A stretch of DNA of 64,000 bases, from contig JAGBBA010000004.1 in NCBI GenBank assembly GCA_017938695.1, positions 1-64,000 of the forward strand. The letters run 5' to 3'. The position numbers were made by a program, and so were the translations under genes. The stretch comes from Clostridia bacterium (GTDB lineage: Bacteria; Bacillota; Clostridia; Christensenellales; Aristaeellaceae). Each line of letters begins with the position of its first letter. Within the stretch, counting starts at the first letter, position 1. This document shows positions 1-6,691 of this stretch, piece by piece. The notes below the pieces were generated by a model, which was not told the origin of the DNA, did not search any database, and saw only the letters and a list, made by a program, of their open reading frames with translations.

Positions 1-26
1 CGGGCGCGCCGCGACGCGGGACAAGG
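1..26 (+). repeat. Truncated copy of modular intergenic element
   Basis: The window opens inside the terminal module of a dispersed element. The motif GGGCGCGCCGCGACGC is shared with the copy ending near 49240, and related forms occur near 53000 and, inverted, near 36725. Only the 3' end is visible, reading on the plus strand. Confidence 0.7.
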
Positions 27-154
27 GGCTTTCCACCTCATCCAGCAGCTTACGTTGCCACCGTCCCCTCAAGGGGAAGGCTTTTGCATGGCTATACGCC
101 ATGGCTTCCCCTTGAGGGGAAGATGTCCTGAAGGGACTGATGAGGTGGAAAGCC
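27..154. repeat. Long nested inverted repeat (MITE/BIME-like hairpin)
   Basis: Outer arms GGCTTTCCACCTCATC (27-42) and GATGAGGTGGAAAGCC (139-154) are perfectly complementary. A second perfect pair, CCCTCAAGGGGAAG and CTTCCCCTTGAGGG, lies inside, and CATGGC/GCCATG closes the centre. The whole block could fold into one hairpin of about 128 nt. No ORF is credible here. It resembles the dispersed non-coding hairpins common in Clostridia. Confidence 0.75.
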
Positions 155-331
155 TCTCAACTGCCCAGCTATTTTTCGAGCAAAATCGCCACTAACTAAT
201 TCAGAGCGAGAGGCCATCTCGAGCGATAGGAACCCAACGCTTCCAAAAGCAGCGTACGATATTGGACGCCCCCGCGAGGAACCCGGTGGGTGGTATCCTT
301 TGGCCCAGTGTCCCCTGTGAGGAGCGGGGGT
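155..331. other. Non-coding spacer
   Basis: I see no supported gene, promoter or RNA here. Short ORFs on both strands lack ribosome binding sites and recognisable protein character. Confidence 0.5.
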
Positions 332-405
332 CCGGGGCCGCCGCTGCATGATAACATCGGCGGCCCCGGGCGGCTTTTGGTACTTTTCGCCGCGACGAAA
401 AGTAC
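332..405. repeat. Two adjacent intergenic hairpins
   Basis: CCGGGGCCGCCG (332-343) pairs perfectly with CGGCGGCCCCGG (358-369). Immediately after, GTACTTTTCG (380-389) pairs perfectly with CGAAAAGTAC (396-405). Both are compact perfect stems in a gene-free stretch and probably belong to the same repeat-rich block. Confidence 0.7.
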
Positions 406-451
406 AGCCTCAAGGCAAAATCAAGCTGGGAAGAAAAAACGCTGTGGGAAA

Positions 452-513
452 AGCGGCAGAACCATCCCTCTCAGTCTTCGCTGCGCTCAGACAGCTCCCC
501 CCAAGGGGGAGCC
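452..513. repeat. Dispersed repeat unit sharing AGCGGCAGAACCA
   Basis: AGCGGCAGAACCA at 452-464 recurs at 36632-36644. In both places it leads into stem-loops (here CTCCCCCCAAGGGGGAG). The remainder up to about 608 has no gene I can support. Confidence 0.6.
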
Positions 514-608
514 AAGCTTATACCCCGGGCGACGCTCGCACTGTTCACCTCAAGAGGAAGCCTCGGTTACCGCCCCCGGACGCTCATAGATCGCTCATAC
601 ATTCGCGC

Positions 609-637
609 AAAAAAAGCTCCCTCACAACGAGAGAGCT
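609..637 (-). terminator. Intrinsic terminator of mntP
   Basis: Read on the minus strand, the stem AGCTCTCTC/GAGGGAGCT with a 5-nt loop is followed by a run of T. It lies just after the mntP stop codon. Confidence 0.85.
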
Positions 638-646
638 GCAAACCTT

Positions 647-1210
647 TTATCCCAGAATCCCCAAATGCTCCAGCAAGATCTTCGCGCCCATCAGGATCAG
701 CACGATGCCGCCCATGAGCTCGGCCTTGCTCTTGTATTTGGCACCGAATACATTGCCGACCTTCAGGCCGATGGCGGACAGCACGAAGGTGATCACGCCG
801 ATGAACAGTACGGCGTAGACAATGTTCACCCGGAGGAACGCGAAGGTCACGCCCATGGCCAGGGCGTCGATGCTGGTGGCGATGGCCAGGGTGATCATCG
901 TCTTCACGGAGAAGGAATCGTCCAGCTGTTCTTCGTCTTTACTCATGGCCTCGCGGATCATATTGCCGCCGATGAAGCCCAGCAGGATGAACGCGATCCA
1001 GTGGTCGATGCTGACGATGAAGGACTCGAACTGCGTGCCCAGCAGATAGCCGATCAGTGGCATTAGAGCCTGGAAGCCGCCGAAATACAGGCCCACGCAC
1101 AGCGAGTGCTTGAATTCCGCCTTGCGCACGGAAAGTCCCTTGCAGACGGAAACGGCAAAGGCGTCCATGCTCAGGCCCACTGCGATCAGGAAAAGCTCCA
1201 GCATACCCAT
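647..1210 (-). CDS. mntP: MntP-type manganese efflux pump
   Basis: Polytopic inner-membrane exporter of the MntP family, 187 aa, the normal family length. It has two homologous halves of three helices: residues about 1-65 with [14 protein letters not shown], and about 105-187 with [13 protein letters not shown]. The conserved membrane aspartates are present in both halves. The ATG is preceded by TAAGGAGGAAATACC. The gene is monocistronic, with its own promoter, a manganese-riboswitch-like leader and a terminator. The leader fits the known role of removing excess Mn(II). Family assignment is strong; substrate is inferred from family and riboswitch. Confidence 0.93.
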   Translation of the reverse strand: MGMLELFLIAVGLSMDAFAVSVCKGLSVRKAEFKHSLCVGLYFGGFQALMPLIGYLLGTQFESFIVSIDHWIAFILLGFIGGNMIREAMSKDEEQLDDSFSVKTMITLAIATSIDALAMGVTFAFLRVNIVYAVLFIGVITFVLSAIGLKVGNVFGAKYKSKAELMGGIVLILMGAKILLEHLGILG

Positions 1211-1242
1211 GGTATTTCCTCCTTAATGGCTCGTGAAGGACG

Positions 1243-1377
1243 AAAAAACGAGACTCATCCGTCCTTCTGTGCAGAAAGAATCAGATAAGTCTCGTCGCAA
1301 TGTACAAAGCCAGGAACTGCGTTCCAGAATGTTGACTTCATCACGCGTTGCCGCGCCGACTACTCCCTTAACAGGGC
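1243..1377 (-). promoter_or_regulatory. yybP-ykoY (Mn2+) riboswitch with terminator platform
   Basis: On the minus strand the leader contains GGGAGUAG, then GUCAACAUUCUGG and GGCUUUGUACAUUGCGACGAGACU, the order of conserved blocks in yybP-ykoY aptamers. The 3' part (CGAGACU, 1288-1294) also forms the 5' arm of a long terminator hairpin closed by AGUCUCG (1249-1255) and followed by U6 (1243-1248). Aptamer folding and termination should therefore compete. Aptamer limits are approximate. Confidence 0.82.
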
Positions 1378-1379
1378 TC

Positions 1380-1409
1380 ATGGTAGCATATGCGTCTGGG
1401 TATAGTCAA
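1380..1409 (-). promoter_or_regulatory. Promoter of mntP leader
   Basis: TTGACT (1404-1409), an 18-nt spacer and TACCAT (1380-1385) on the minus strand, placed so that transcription would begin just before the riboswitch. Confidence 0.55.
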
Positions 1410-1513
1410 GACTAACTGGTGAAGGATAACTTTTTTTCTATGGCCTGGCAACAGGAGTTCCTTCTGATTCGTCAAATAAGTAGAATATAGGGTGAACGAT
1501 TGGAGGAGATTAT

Positions 1514-2803
1514 ATGAAGAAGCTTTCTGTGCTGGTGCTGGCCCTGGTGATGATCCTGCTGGCTGCGGTACCTGCCTACGCCCTGCCGTCTATCGACCAG
1601 TATGCGTCCTGCACGATCAAAAAGGCGTATTCGGTGTATTCCGGCCCCGGTGAGCACTACTACCGCGCCAACAACGGCAAGGCCATGTATGGCGGCGCGG
1701 GCTCGGTGCGCGTTTTCGGCGTGACGGGGGATTGGATCCTGATGGGCTACGGCCTGAGCAACGGCGACTACCGCGTGGGCTATGTGCCCGCTGAAGGCCT
1801 GAACTACATCAGCAACCTGCGCGGCGATATCAACTACAACCTGACCTTCGGCAGCCAGGTGATGTACACCAACGGCGTGGCCTCTATTTCTGACGATCCC
1901 ATCGTGAAGGGCAAGATGTTCGCGGATATCCCTGCGGATACCCAGGTGATCGCCCTGGCCACCATGGGCAACTGGACCTATGTGGAGCTGACGCTGAACG
2001 GCAAGCCCACCCGCGGCTTTGTGTACAGCTACCTGCTGCGCAATGGCGACGGCAGCGCGCCCGTGGCGCCTGCGCCGGTGGTAACAGCGGCTCCTGTTGT
2101 GACCGCTGCCCCCACCGCCCAGCCGGTGTATACCAATCCTCCGGTGCAGACGGGCAACTCCCTGCTGTCCTCGCTGTCCCACAACTGCCCCAACACGGGC
2201 ATCATGGTGCCGGAACGTTTCAGCCCCTACCAGACCCACTATCTACTCACCCTGGCGGACTGGGTCTCCCGGCCCACCTTTACCCCTGTGACTTACGACA
2301 GCAACGCCACCATCGTCATCAACGGCCGGGTGATCCGCAGCGGCCAGACCTACCAGGGCATCACCATGACGGACGAACCCCAGGTGGTGACCATCCAGGT
2401 GACCAGCGGCAGCTCTACCACCACCTACACGGTGTATCTGCAGCGTCGCCCCAGCGAGAAGCGCACCCGCGTGTCTGCCGGCTACATCAGCCGCATCTAC
2501 CAGAAGAACGGCGAGTGGCGCATTGCCGCCGACCTGGGCACCGTGTCCTATCTGAGCAGCGACTACTCCACCGGCAGCCGGTCTTCGTTCAGCAACAAGG
2601 AGTACGACAGCTACGACTATGTGGTGAGCCCCAACTGCCTGTTCTACTACGGCGCGCCCGGTTCGCCCATCCGCCTGCACACGGTCAACGAGTTCATGGC
2701 CAACTACCAGGCCTTTGGTAACAACCTCTACACGCTGATTTATATTGAGGACGAGATCGTTGCGGTGATCCCCTACGGCGTGGATGAGTCCATTTACTAT
2801 TGA
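1514..2803 (+). CDS. Exported SH3-like and cadherin-like domain protein
   Basis: Secreted or wall-associated protein of 429 aa. Residues 1-23 form a signal peptide (KK, hydrophobic core, cleavage after AYA). Residues about 28-95 and 110-180 look like two SH3-type repeats (YSVYSGPGEHYYRA; GVASISDDPIVKGK). They are followed by a Pro/Ala/Val/Thr-rich linker (about 185-212). Residues about 225-315 resemble a cadherin-like beta-sandwich (TFTPVTYDSNATIVING, ending in TYTVYLQRR). The C-terminal Tyr/Ser-rich region is unassigned. GGAGGAG precedes the ATG. No catalytic motif is visible, so a binding or scaffolding role in the envelope is inferred. Confidence 0.7.
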   Translation: MKKLSVLVLALVMILLAAVPAYALPSIDQYASCTIKKAYSVYSGPGEHYYRANNGKAMYGGAGSVRVFGVTGDWILMGYGLSNGDYRVGYVPAEGLNYISNLRGDINYNLTFGSQVMYTNGVASISDDPIVKGKMFADIPADTQVIALATMGNWTYVELTLNGKPTRGFVYSYLLRNGDGSAPVAPAPVVTAAPVVTAAPTAQPVYTNPPVQTGNSLLSSLSHNCPNTGIMVPERFSPYQTHYLLTLADWVSRPTFTPVTYDSNATIVINGRVIRSGQTYQGITMTDEPQVVTIQVTSGSSTTTYTVYLQRRPSEKRTRVSAGYISRIYQKNGEWRIAADLGTVSYLSSDYSTGSRSSFSNKEYDSYDYVVSPNCLFYYGAPGSPIRLHTVNEFMANYQAFGNNLYTLIYIEDEIVAVIPYGVDESIYY

Positions 2804-2879
2804 GAAGGTGCATAAGCATACACAGTGAGAAGGATGGAAAGGAAGAAATTATCCTTCGCTTTAAGTCATGCAAATAACG

Positions 2880-2915
2880 AAACCGCAAGCCTTGAGTGGC
2901 TTGCGGTTTCTTATA
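2880..2915 (+). terminator. Intrinsic terminator
   Basis: AAACCGCAAGCC and GGCTTGCGGTTT form a perfect 12-bp stem with a 6-nt loop. The following T tract is short (CTTATA). It ends the SH3-protein transcript. Confidence 0.7.
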
Positions 2916-2966
2916 CTGCTGTGATAGAATGAAAGCGGCAAACTTGAATTTGACGGAGGCAAACTG

Positions 2967-3500
2967 ATGCAGGAAACATTTGTTGTCAATCAAAAGCAAT
3001 ATACGGTTATTGGGTTATTAGGACACGGGAAAGGCGGATATTCCTATCTGGTAGAAAGGAATGGATGCCAATATGTGTTGAAACAGATTCACCACGAGCC
3101 ATGTGATTATTATTCCTTTGGAAACAAAATTGAAGCAGAAATCAACGACTATAACAGACTGTTGCATACTGGAATCAGATTGCCTCAAATGTTGGATGTT
3201 GATATTGAGAACGAAAGAATTGTTAAAGAATATATCGATGGGCCAACTATATACGAATTAGTGAAAGATGATGTTATGGATGATTCGTACATCGTACAAG
3301 TGCGGGAAATGGCACAGATGGTTTATTCTGCTGGACTAAATATAGATTTCTTTCCGACGAATTTCGTGGTTGCGAATGGGGCTATTTTTTATATCGATTA
3401 TGAATGCAATCCGTACATGGATGAATGGAATTTTGAAAATTGGGGCATCAAATATTGGTCTAAAACAAAAGATTTCATTGAATATATGCAAAAGCATTAA
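2967..3500 (+). CDS. Small protein-kinase-like (RIO/APH-fold) protein
   Basis: A minimal kinase-fold protein of 177 aa. The Gly-rich loop is GHGKGGYSYLV (19-29), the VLKQI lysine is K39, a helix-C glutamate lies near E57/E59, the catalytic-loop equivalent NIDFFPTNFVV has D127 and N132, and the metal-binding FYIDYE has D144. It ends soon afterwards, so it lacks most of the C-lobe. GACGGAGG precedes the ATG. Base composition and codon use are visibly more AT-rich than in flanking genes, suggesting horizontal acquisition. The substrate is unknown; it could phosphorylate a protein or a small molecule. Confidence 0.65.
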   Translation: MQETFVVNQKQYTVIGLLGHGKGGYSYLVERNGCQYVLKQIHHEPCDYYSFGNKIEAEINDYNRLLHTGIRLPQMLDVDIENERIVKEYIDGPTIYELVKDDVMDDSYIVQVREMAQMVYSAGLNIDFFPTNFVVANGAIFYIDYECNPYMDEWNFENWGIKYWSKTKDFIEYMQKH

Positions 3501-3597
3501 ACCAACAAATTCCAATTTGTCGAGCAGCCGCAGATCCACAGGAGGGCACAATGACGCGCACCATCCCAGTGCATTGCGTTCATTGGACCACAAAAGC

Positions 3598-3628
3598 AAA
3601 CGAGCATCCGAACGCCGGATGCTCGTTT
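3598..3628. terminator. Bidirectional terminator
   Basis: AAACGAGCATCCG (3598-3610) and CGGATGCTCGTTT (3616-3628) form a perfect 13-bp stem with T-rich flanks on both sides. It separates the kinase-like gene from the convergent jag operon. Confidence 0.8.
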
Positions 3629-3641
3629 GTTTGTGTCTGCC

Positions 3642-4607
3642 TTACTTCCGCAGGGTGATGACGACGTGACGGTTGGGTTCGTCGCCCTCGGAGTGGGTGT
3701 CCACAGCCTCATTGGCCTGCAGCGCGCTGTGGATGATGCGACGCTCGTAGGGGTTCATGGGCTCCAGGGAAACCTTGCGGCCGGTCTTCACGGCGCGGTT
3801 GGCCATGCGGTTGGCCAGGCGGATCAGGGTATCCTCGCGCTTGGCGCGGTAGTTTTCGGTGTCCAGGGTGACGCGGGTGTAGCCTTCCTGGCCGCGGTTG
3901 ATCTTGAGGCTGGTCAGGTACTGCAGGGCGTCCAGGGTCTCGCCGCGGCGGCCAATGAGGATGCCCAGGGTGTCGCCGGTCATCTTCACAAACACATTGC
4001 CTTCGGCGTCGTTGCCCACGGCCACGTCCACTTCCACACCCATCAGGTGGGTCAGCTCCTTCAGGAAGGCCTGGGCCTTGCCAGCGGCGGAGTCAGCCGC
4101 GACCTGGTCGTTCTCCAGCATGGTGACCACGGGCTTCTCGATGGGCTTGGCAGGGGCCTTGGGGGGCAGGGGCTTCTTTTCGGCGGCGGGCTTTTCAGCC
4201 TTCTCCTGCTTGGGCTTCTCCTGCTTGGGCTTGGGCTGCTTGGGAGCCTTGGGCTCGGCCTTCTCCTTCTTCTCGGGAGCGGGCTTCTTTTCAGCGGCAG
4301 GCTTTTCAGCCTTGGGCTTTTCCTGCTTGGGCTCGGCCTTCTTCTCGGCGGCGGGCTTCTTTTCGGCAGGCTTCTTCTCGGACTTCTTGGCGGGCTTATC
4401 CTCGGTGAGGGAGGCCAGCAGGTCTTCCTCCTGCTCCTTCACGGTGAGGCGAACCTTGGCCAGGCGGGAGCCGAACAGGCCGAACAGGCCCTTGCTGCCC
4501 TCGTCGATGATATCAACCGTTACATCGCTGATGGAAGCACCCAGGGCTTCCAGACCAGCGGAAATCGCTTCTTCAATGGTCTTGGCAGAAGATTCGTAGG
4601 TCTTCAT
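3642..4607 (-). CDS. khpB: Jag/KhpB RNA-binding protein (SpoIIIJ-associated)
   Basis: RNA-binding protein of 321 aa, longer than typical Jag because of its linker. Residues 1-50 are the Jag-N domain (SAKTIEEAISAGLEALG). Residues about 65-165 form a Lys/Pro/Glu/Ala repeat linker (blocks such as KPAAEKK). Residues about 175-255 hold a KH domain with GILIGRRGETLDALQYL. Residues about 258-321 are an R3H domain (NPYERRIIHSALQ). It lies 30 nt after yidC, the conserved order. The family acts with KhpA in regulating envelope growth. GAGGAAT precedes the ATG. Confidence 0.93.
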   Translation of the reverse strand: MKTYESSAKTIEEAISAGLEALGASISDVTVDIIDEGSKGLFGLFGSRLAKVRLTVKEQEEDLLASLTEDKPAKKSEKKPAEKKPAAEKKAEPKQEKPKAEKPAAEKKPAPEKKEKAEPKAPKQPKPKQEKPKQEKAEKPAAEKKPLPPKAPAKPIEKPVVTMLENDQVAADSAAGKAQAFLKELTHLMGVEVDVAVGNDAEGNVFVKMTGDTLGILIGRRGETLDALQYLTSLKINRGQEGYTRVTLDTENYRAKREDTLIRLANRMANRAVKTGRKVSLEPMNPYERRIIHSALQANEAVDTHSEGDEPNRHVVITLRK

Positions 4608-4637
4608 TTGATTATTCCTCCATATTCAGTTCGAAGC

Positions 4638-5654
4638 TTACTTGACAGTACCTTGGGCCTGGGCGTCGGCGGCTTTCTTTTCCTTGGCATCCAGATACTT
4701 GTTGATGCCCCAGTTCTGCGCCATGGCGATCAGGTTGCTGGCCACCCAGTACAGGGCGAAGGCAGCGGTGTAGCTGAAGCACAGCCACAGGGTGAAGATG
4801 GGGAAGAACCACTTCATGAAGTTGCTGGTGCTCTTCTGCTGATCGGTCTGCTGGGTGTTGGCGGCGGGCTGCGTCATATTGGACATGAAGAACTGGCTGA
4901 CAGCAGACAGGAGGGGCAGCAGGAACCAGCCGTTGAAGTCCTTCATCACGCTGACGGTGGTGAGGATCAGGTTGAAGTTCCAGCCAGGCAGGGTGGACAC
5001 ATGCTCCACATAGGAGGGCATGGCGGCCATGGCGTCGTACACGGCCTTCACAGAGGCCTGGGTGGCGGTGCCGAAGGATTCGTAGGACACCAGCACGCCG
5101 GTGGCCTCTTCGATGGTGGCGGTCAGGGTAGCCAGGGTCTCGGCGGGCATGGCGGTGATCACCTTCTGCCAGATGTCGGCGGTGATCATGTTCAGGCTGT
5201 TCAGGTCAGGCCAGGCAGAGGCGAAGGGGCTGTCGGGCATCCACAGGTTCTTGATCCACAGCCAGCTCTCCAGCACAGGCTCGTTGCCCAGCAGGATGTC
5301 GAAGGCCTGCTGCACCAGCTGTTCGTTAGCCACCATACGCATGGCACCGAACATGGCGAAGAGAATGGGGAAGGTGAGCAGCAGGGGCAGGCAGGAAGAC
5401 AGGGGGTTCACGCCCTCCTTCTTGTACAGCTCGGCCATCTTGGCGTTCAGCTTCTCCTGATCCTTGGCATACTTCTTCTGCAGCGCGGAGATCTGGGGCT
5501 GGATCTTGGTGGTCTTGCGCATGCCCACGCGGCTCTTGTAGTCGAAGGGCATCAGCACCAGCTTGATCAGCACCGTGAACACGATGATGGACCAGCCGTA
5601 GTTGCCAAACAGGGAGTTGATACCATCCAGGATACCTTTGAGGAACTCGTTCAT
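4638..5654 (-). CDS. yidC: YidC/SpoIIIJ membrane protein insertase
   Basis: Membrane insertase of 338 aa. The first transmembrane segment (about 20-38, WSIIVFTVLIKLVLMPFDY) is followed by the cytoplasmic helical hairpin TTKIQPQISALQKKYAKDQE. Later hydrophobic segments lie near 98-118, 235-260 and 280-315. An extracytoplasmic loop of roughly 110 residues between the second and third segments is longer than in the Bacillus paralogues. There is no obvious lipoprotein Cys at the N-terminus. It sits between yidD and jag, the usual operon. AAGGAGGG lies upstream of the ATG. Confidence 0.93.
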   Translation of the reverse strand: MNEFLKGILDGINSLFGNYGWSIIVFTVLIKLVLMPFDYKSRVGMRKTTKIQPQISALQKKYAKDQEKLNAKMAELYKKEGVNPLSSCLPLLLTFPILFAMFGAMRMVANEQLVQQAFDILLGNEPVLESWLWIKNLWMPDSPFASAWPDLNSLNMITADIWQKVITAMPAETLATLTATIEEATGVLVSYESFGTATQASVKAVYDAMAAMPSYVEHVSTLPGWNFNLILTTVSVMKDFNGWFLLPLLSAVSQFFMSNMTQPAANTQQTDQQKSTSNFMKWFFPIFTLWLCFSYTAAFALYWVASNLIAMAQNWGINKYLDAKEKKAADAQAQGTVK

Positions 5655-5660
5655 GTAGGT

Positions 5661-5909
5661 TTATTCCCTCCTTAGGATAACTTGGGGATCTTCGGGCACC
5701 GGGTCGTATCCGCCTTTGGAAAAGGGATTGCAGCGCAAAATGCGCCACAGGGCCATCCAGCCGCCCTTCCACGCGCCGTAGCGTTCAATGGCCGTCACGG
5801 CATACTTGGAGCAGGATGGAATGTAGCGGCAGCAGGGGCCGCCCCGCTTGTTGGGGCTGATACAGCGGCGGTAGTAGTTGATGCACCAGAGCATGAAACG
5901 TTGAATCAA
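5661..5909 (-). CDS. yidD: YidD membrane insertion efficiency factor
   Basis: Short membrane-associated protein of 82 aa with the family signature CRYIPSCSKYAVTAIERYG and ILRCNPFSKGGYDPVP. The likely start is a TTG overlapping the rnpA stop codon (TTGA), which implies translational coupling; an ATG six codons in is the alternative. Its position between rnpA and yidC is conserved in bacteria. Confidence 0.93.
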   Translation of the reverse strand: MIQRFMLWCINYYRRCISPNKRGGPCCRYIPSCSKYAVTAIERYGAWKGGWMALWRILRCNPFSKGGYDPVPEDPQVILRRE

Positions 5910-6259
5910 GCGCGATTCCCTTCTTTGTTGGCCTCTTTGAAAGCGGCTTGCTTTCTCAGCAGGTAGCGCACGTCCTTTTGCAAGGACTGGAAGGTGGCCT
6001 CAGCGGCTGAGGGCCTGGCTACGATCACGTACAAGCCGTTTTTCACATCCCCCAGATGGGGCCGGAAGCATTCGCGCAGGCGACGCTTGACCAGGTTGCG
6101 GGTCACAGCGTTGCCCACCTTTTTGCTGACGGAAAAACCGACCTGCAGCCCTCTGCCCTTGGCATAGAGCATGACCAGATCCCGACAGGCGACGCTCTTT
6201 CCGCGGTGGTACACGTATTGGAACGTCTTGTTTTTTTGCAGCCGATAACGTCTTTCCAT
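5906..6259 (-). CDS. rnpA: Ribonuclease P protein component
   Basis: Protein subunit of RNase P, which matures tRNA 5' ends. I place the start at MERRYRLQK (6259), where AGAAGGATG is well spaced; this gives 117 aa, the usual size. An upstream extension in the same frame has no family similarity. The basic RNR-type motif appears as GNAVTRNLVKRRLRE. It follows rpmH and overlaps yidD by 4 nt. An intrinsic terminator lies between rpmH and rnpA and probably lowers its expression relative to the ribosomal protein. Confidence 0.94.
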   Translation of the reverse strand: MERRYRLQKNKTFQYVYHRGKSVACRDLVMLYAKGRGLQVGFSVSKKVGNAVTRNLVKRRLRECFRPHLGDVKNGLYVIVARPSAAEATFQSLQKDVRYLLRKQAAFKEANKEGNRA

Positions 6260-6353
6260 GGTAACATCCTTCTTACGACGGTGAAAAAGATCCCGGGTGC
6301 ATGGCAGCGGGCCGCCACCCACCGGGCCGCGGCCAACTAACCGGAATATGAGG

Positions 6354-6394
6354 AAAAGCCCGCCTCACGGCGCGAAACGCGCTTATGGGCGGGC
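6354..6394 (-). terminator. Terminator/attenuator between rpmH and rnpA
   Basis: On the minus strand GCCCGCC pairs with GGCGGGC, with an inner GCGCG/CGCGC stem, followed by TTTT. Read-through would feed rnpA. Confidence 0.7.
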
Positions 6395-6426
6395 TTCATC
6401 CACAAGGCTCAGGGCAGGGCACTGAC

Positions 6427-6561
6427 TTAGACAGTCAGCTCCTTGCGGCCACGACGACGGCGGGCAGCCAGCACGCGGCGGCCGTTCTTGGTGGACATAC
6501 GGGCACGGAAGCCGTGCACCTTGCTGCGCTGACGCTTCTTGGGCTGGTAAGTACGGAACAT
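6427..6561 (-). CDS. rpmH: 50S ribosomal protein L34
   Basis: 44 aa, a typical L34: [18 protein letters not shown] at the start, then [20 protein letters not shown]. It is extremely basic. It is the first gene of the conserved rpmH-rnpA-yidD-yidC-jag order. Unusually, the expected divergent dnaA is not upstream; a membrane protein gene is there instead. Confidence 0.97.
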   Translation of the reverse strand: MFRTYQPKKRQRSKVHGFRARMSTKNGRRVLAARRRRGRKELTV

Positions 6562-6630
6562 GGTCAACACTCCTCACAAAAATTTCGTCAATCGGACAGA
6601 ATGTCCGCATCGCTACAAAACAGCCTTTAC

Positions 6631-6659
6631 AGTATACCTGTTTTGAAAAGCCTTGTCAA
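6631..6659 (-). promoter_or_regulatory. Promoter of rpmH operon
   Basis: TTGACA (6654-6659), a 17-nt spacer and TATACT (6631-6636), nearly the sigma-A consensus. Confidence 0.85.
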
Positions 6660-6691
6660 GCGAAATCCGTGATTTTCTATGGGATACAGCC

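Noticed and set aside
3627..5675. 682-codon plus-strand ORF across jag and yidC
   Set aside because: It spans two opposite-strand conserved genes. Its long Gly/Leu runs are the complement of the Lys/Pro/Glu/Ala linker of Jag.
6383..6610. 75-codon minus-strand ORF at rpmH
   Set aside because: It is out of frame with L34, whose 44-aa sequence is unmistakable in the adjacent frame.
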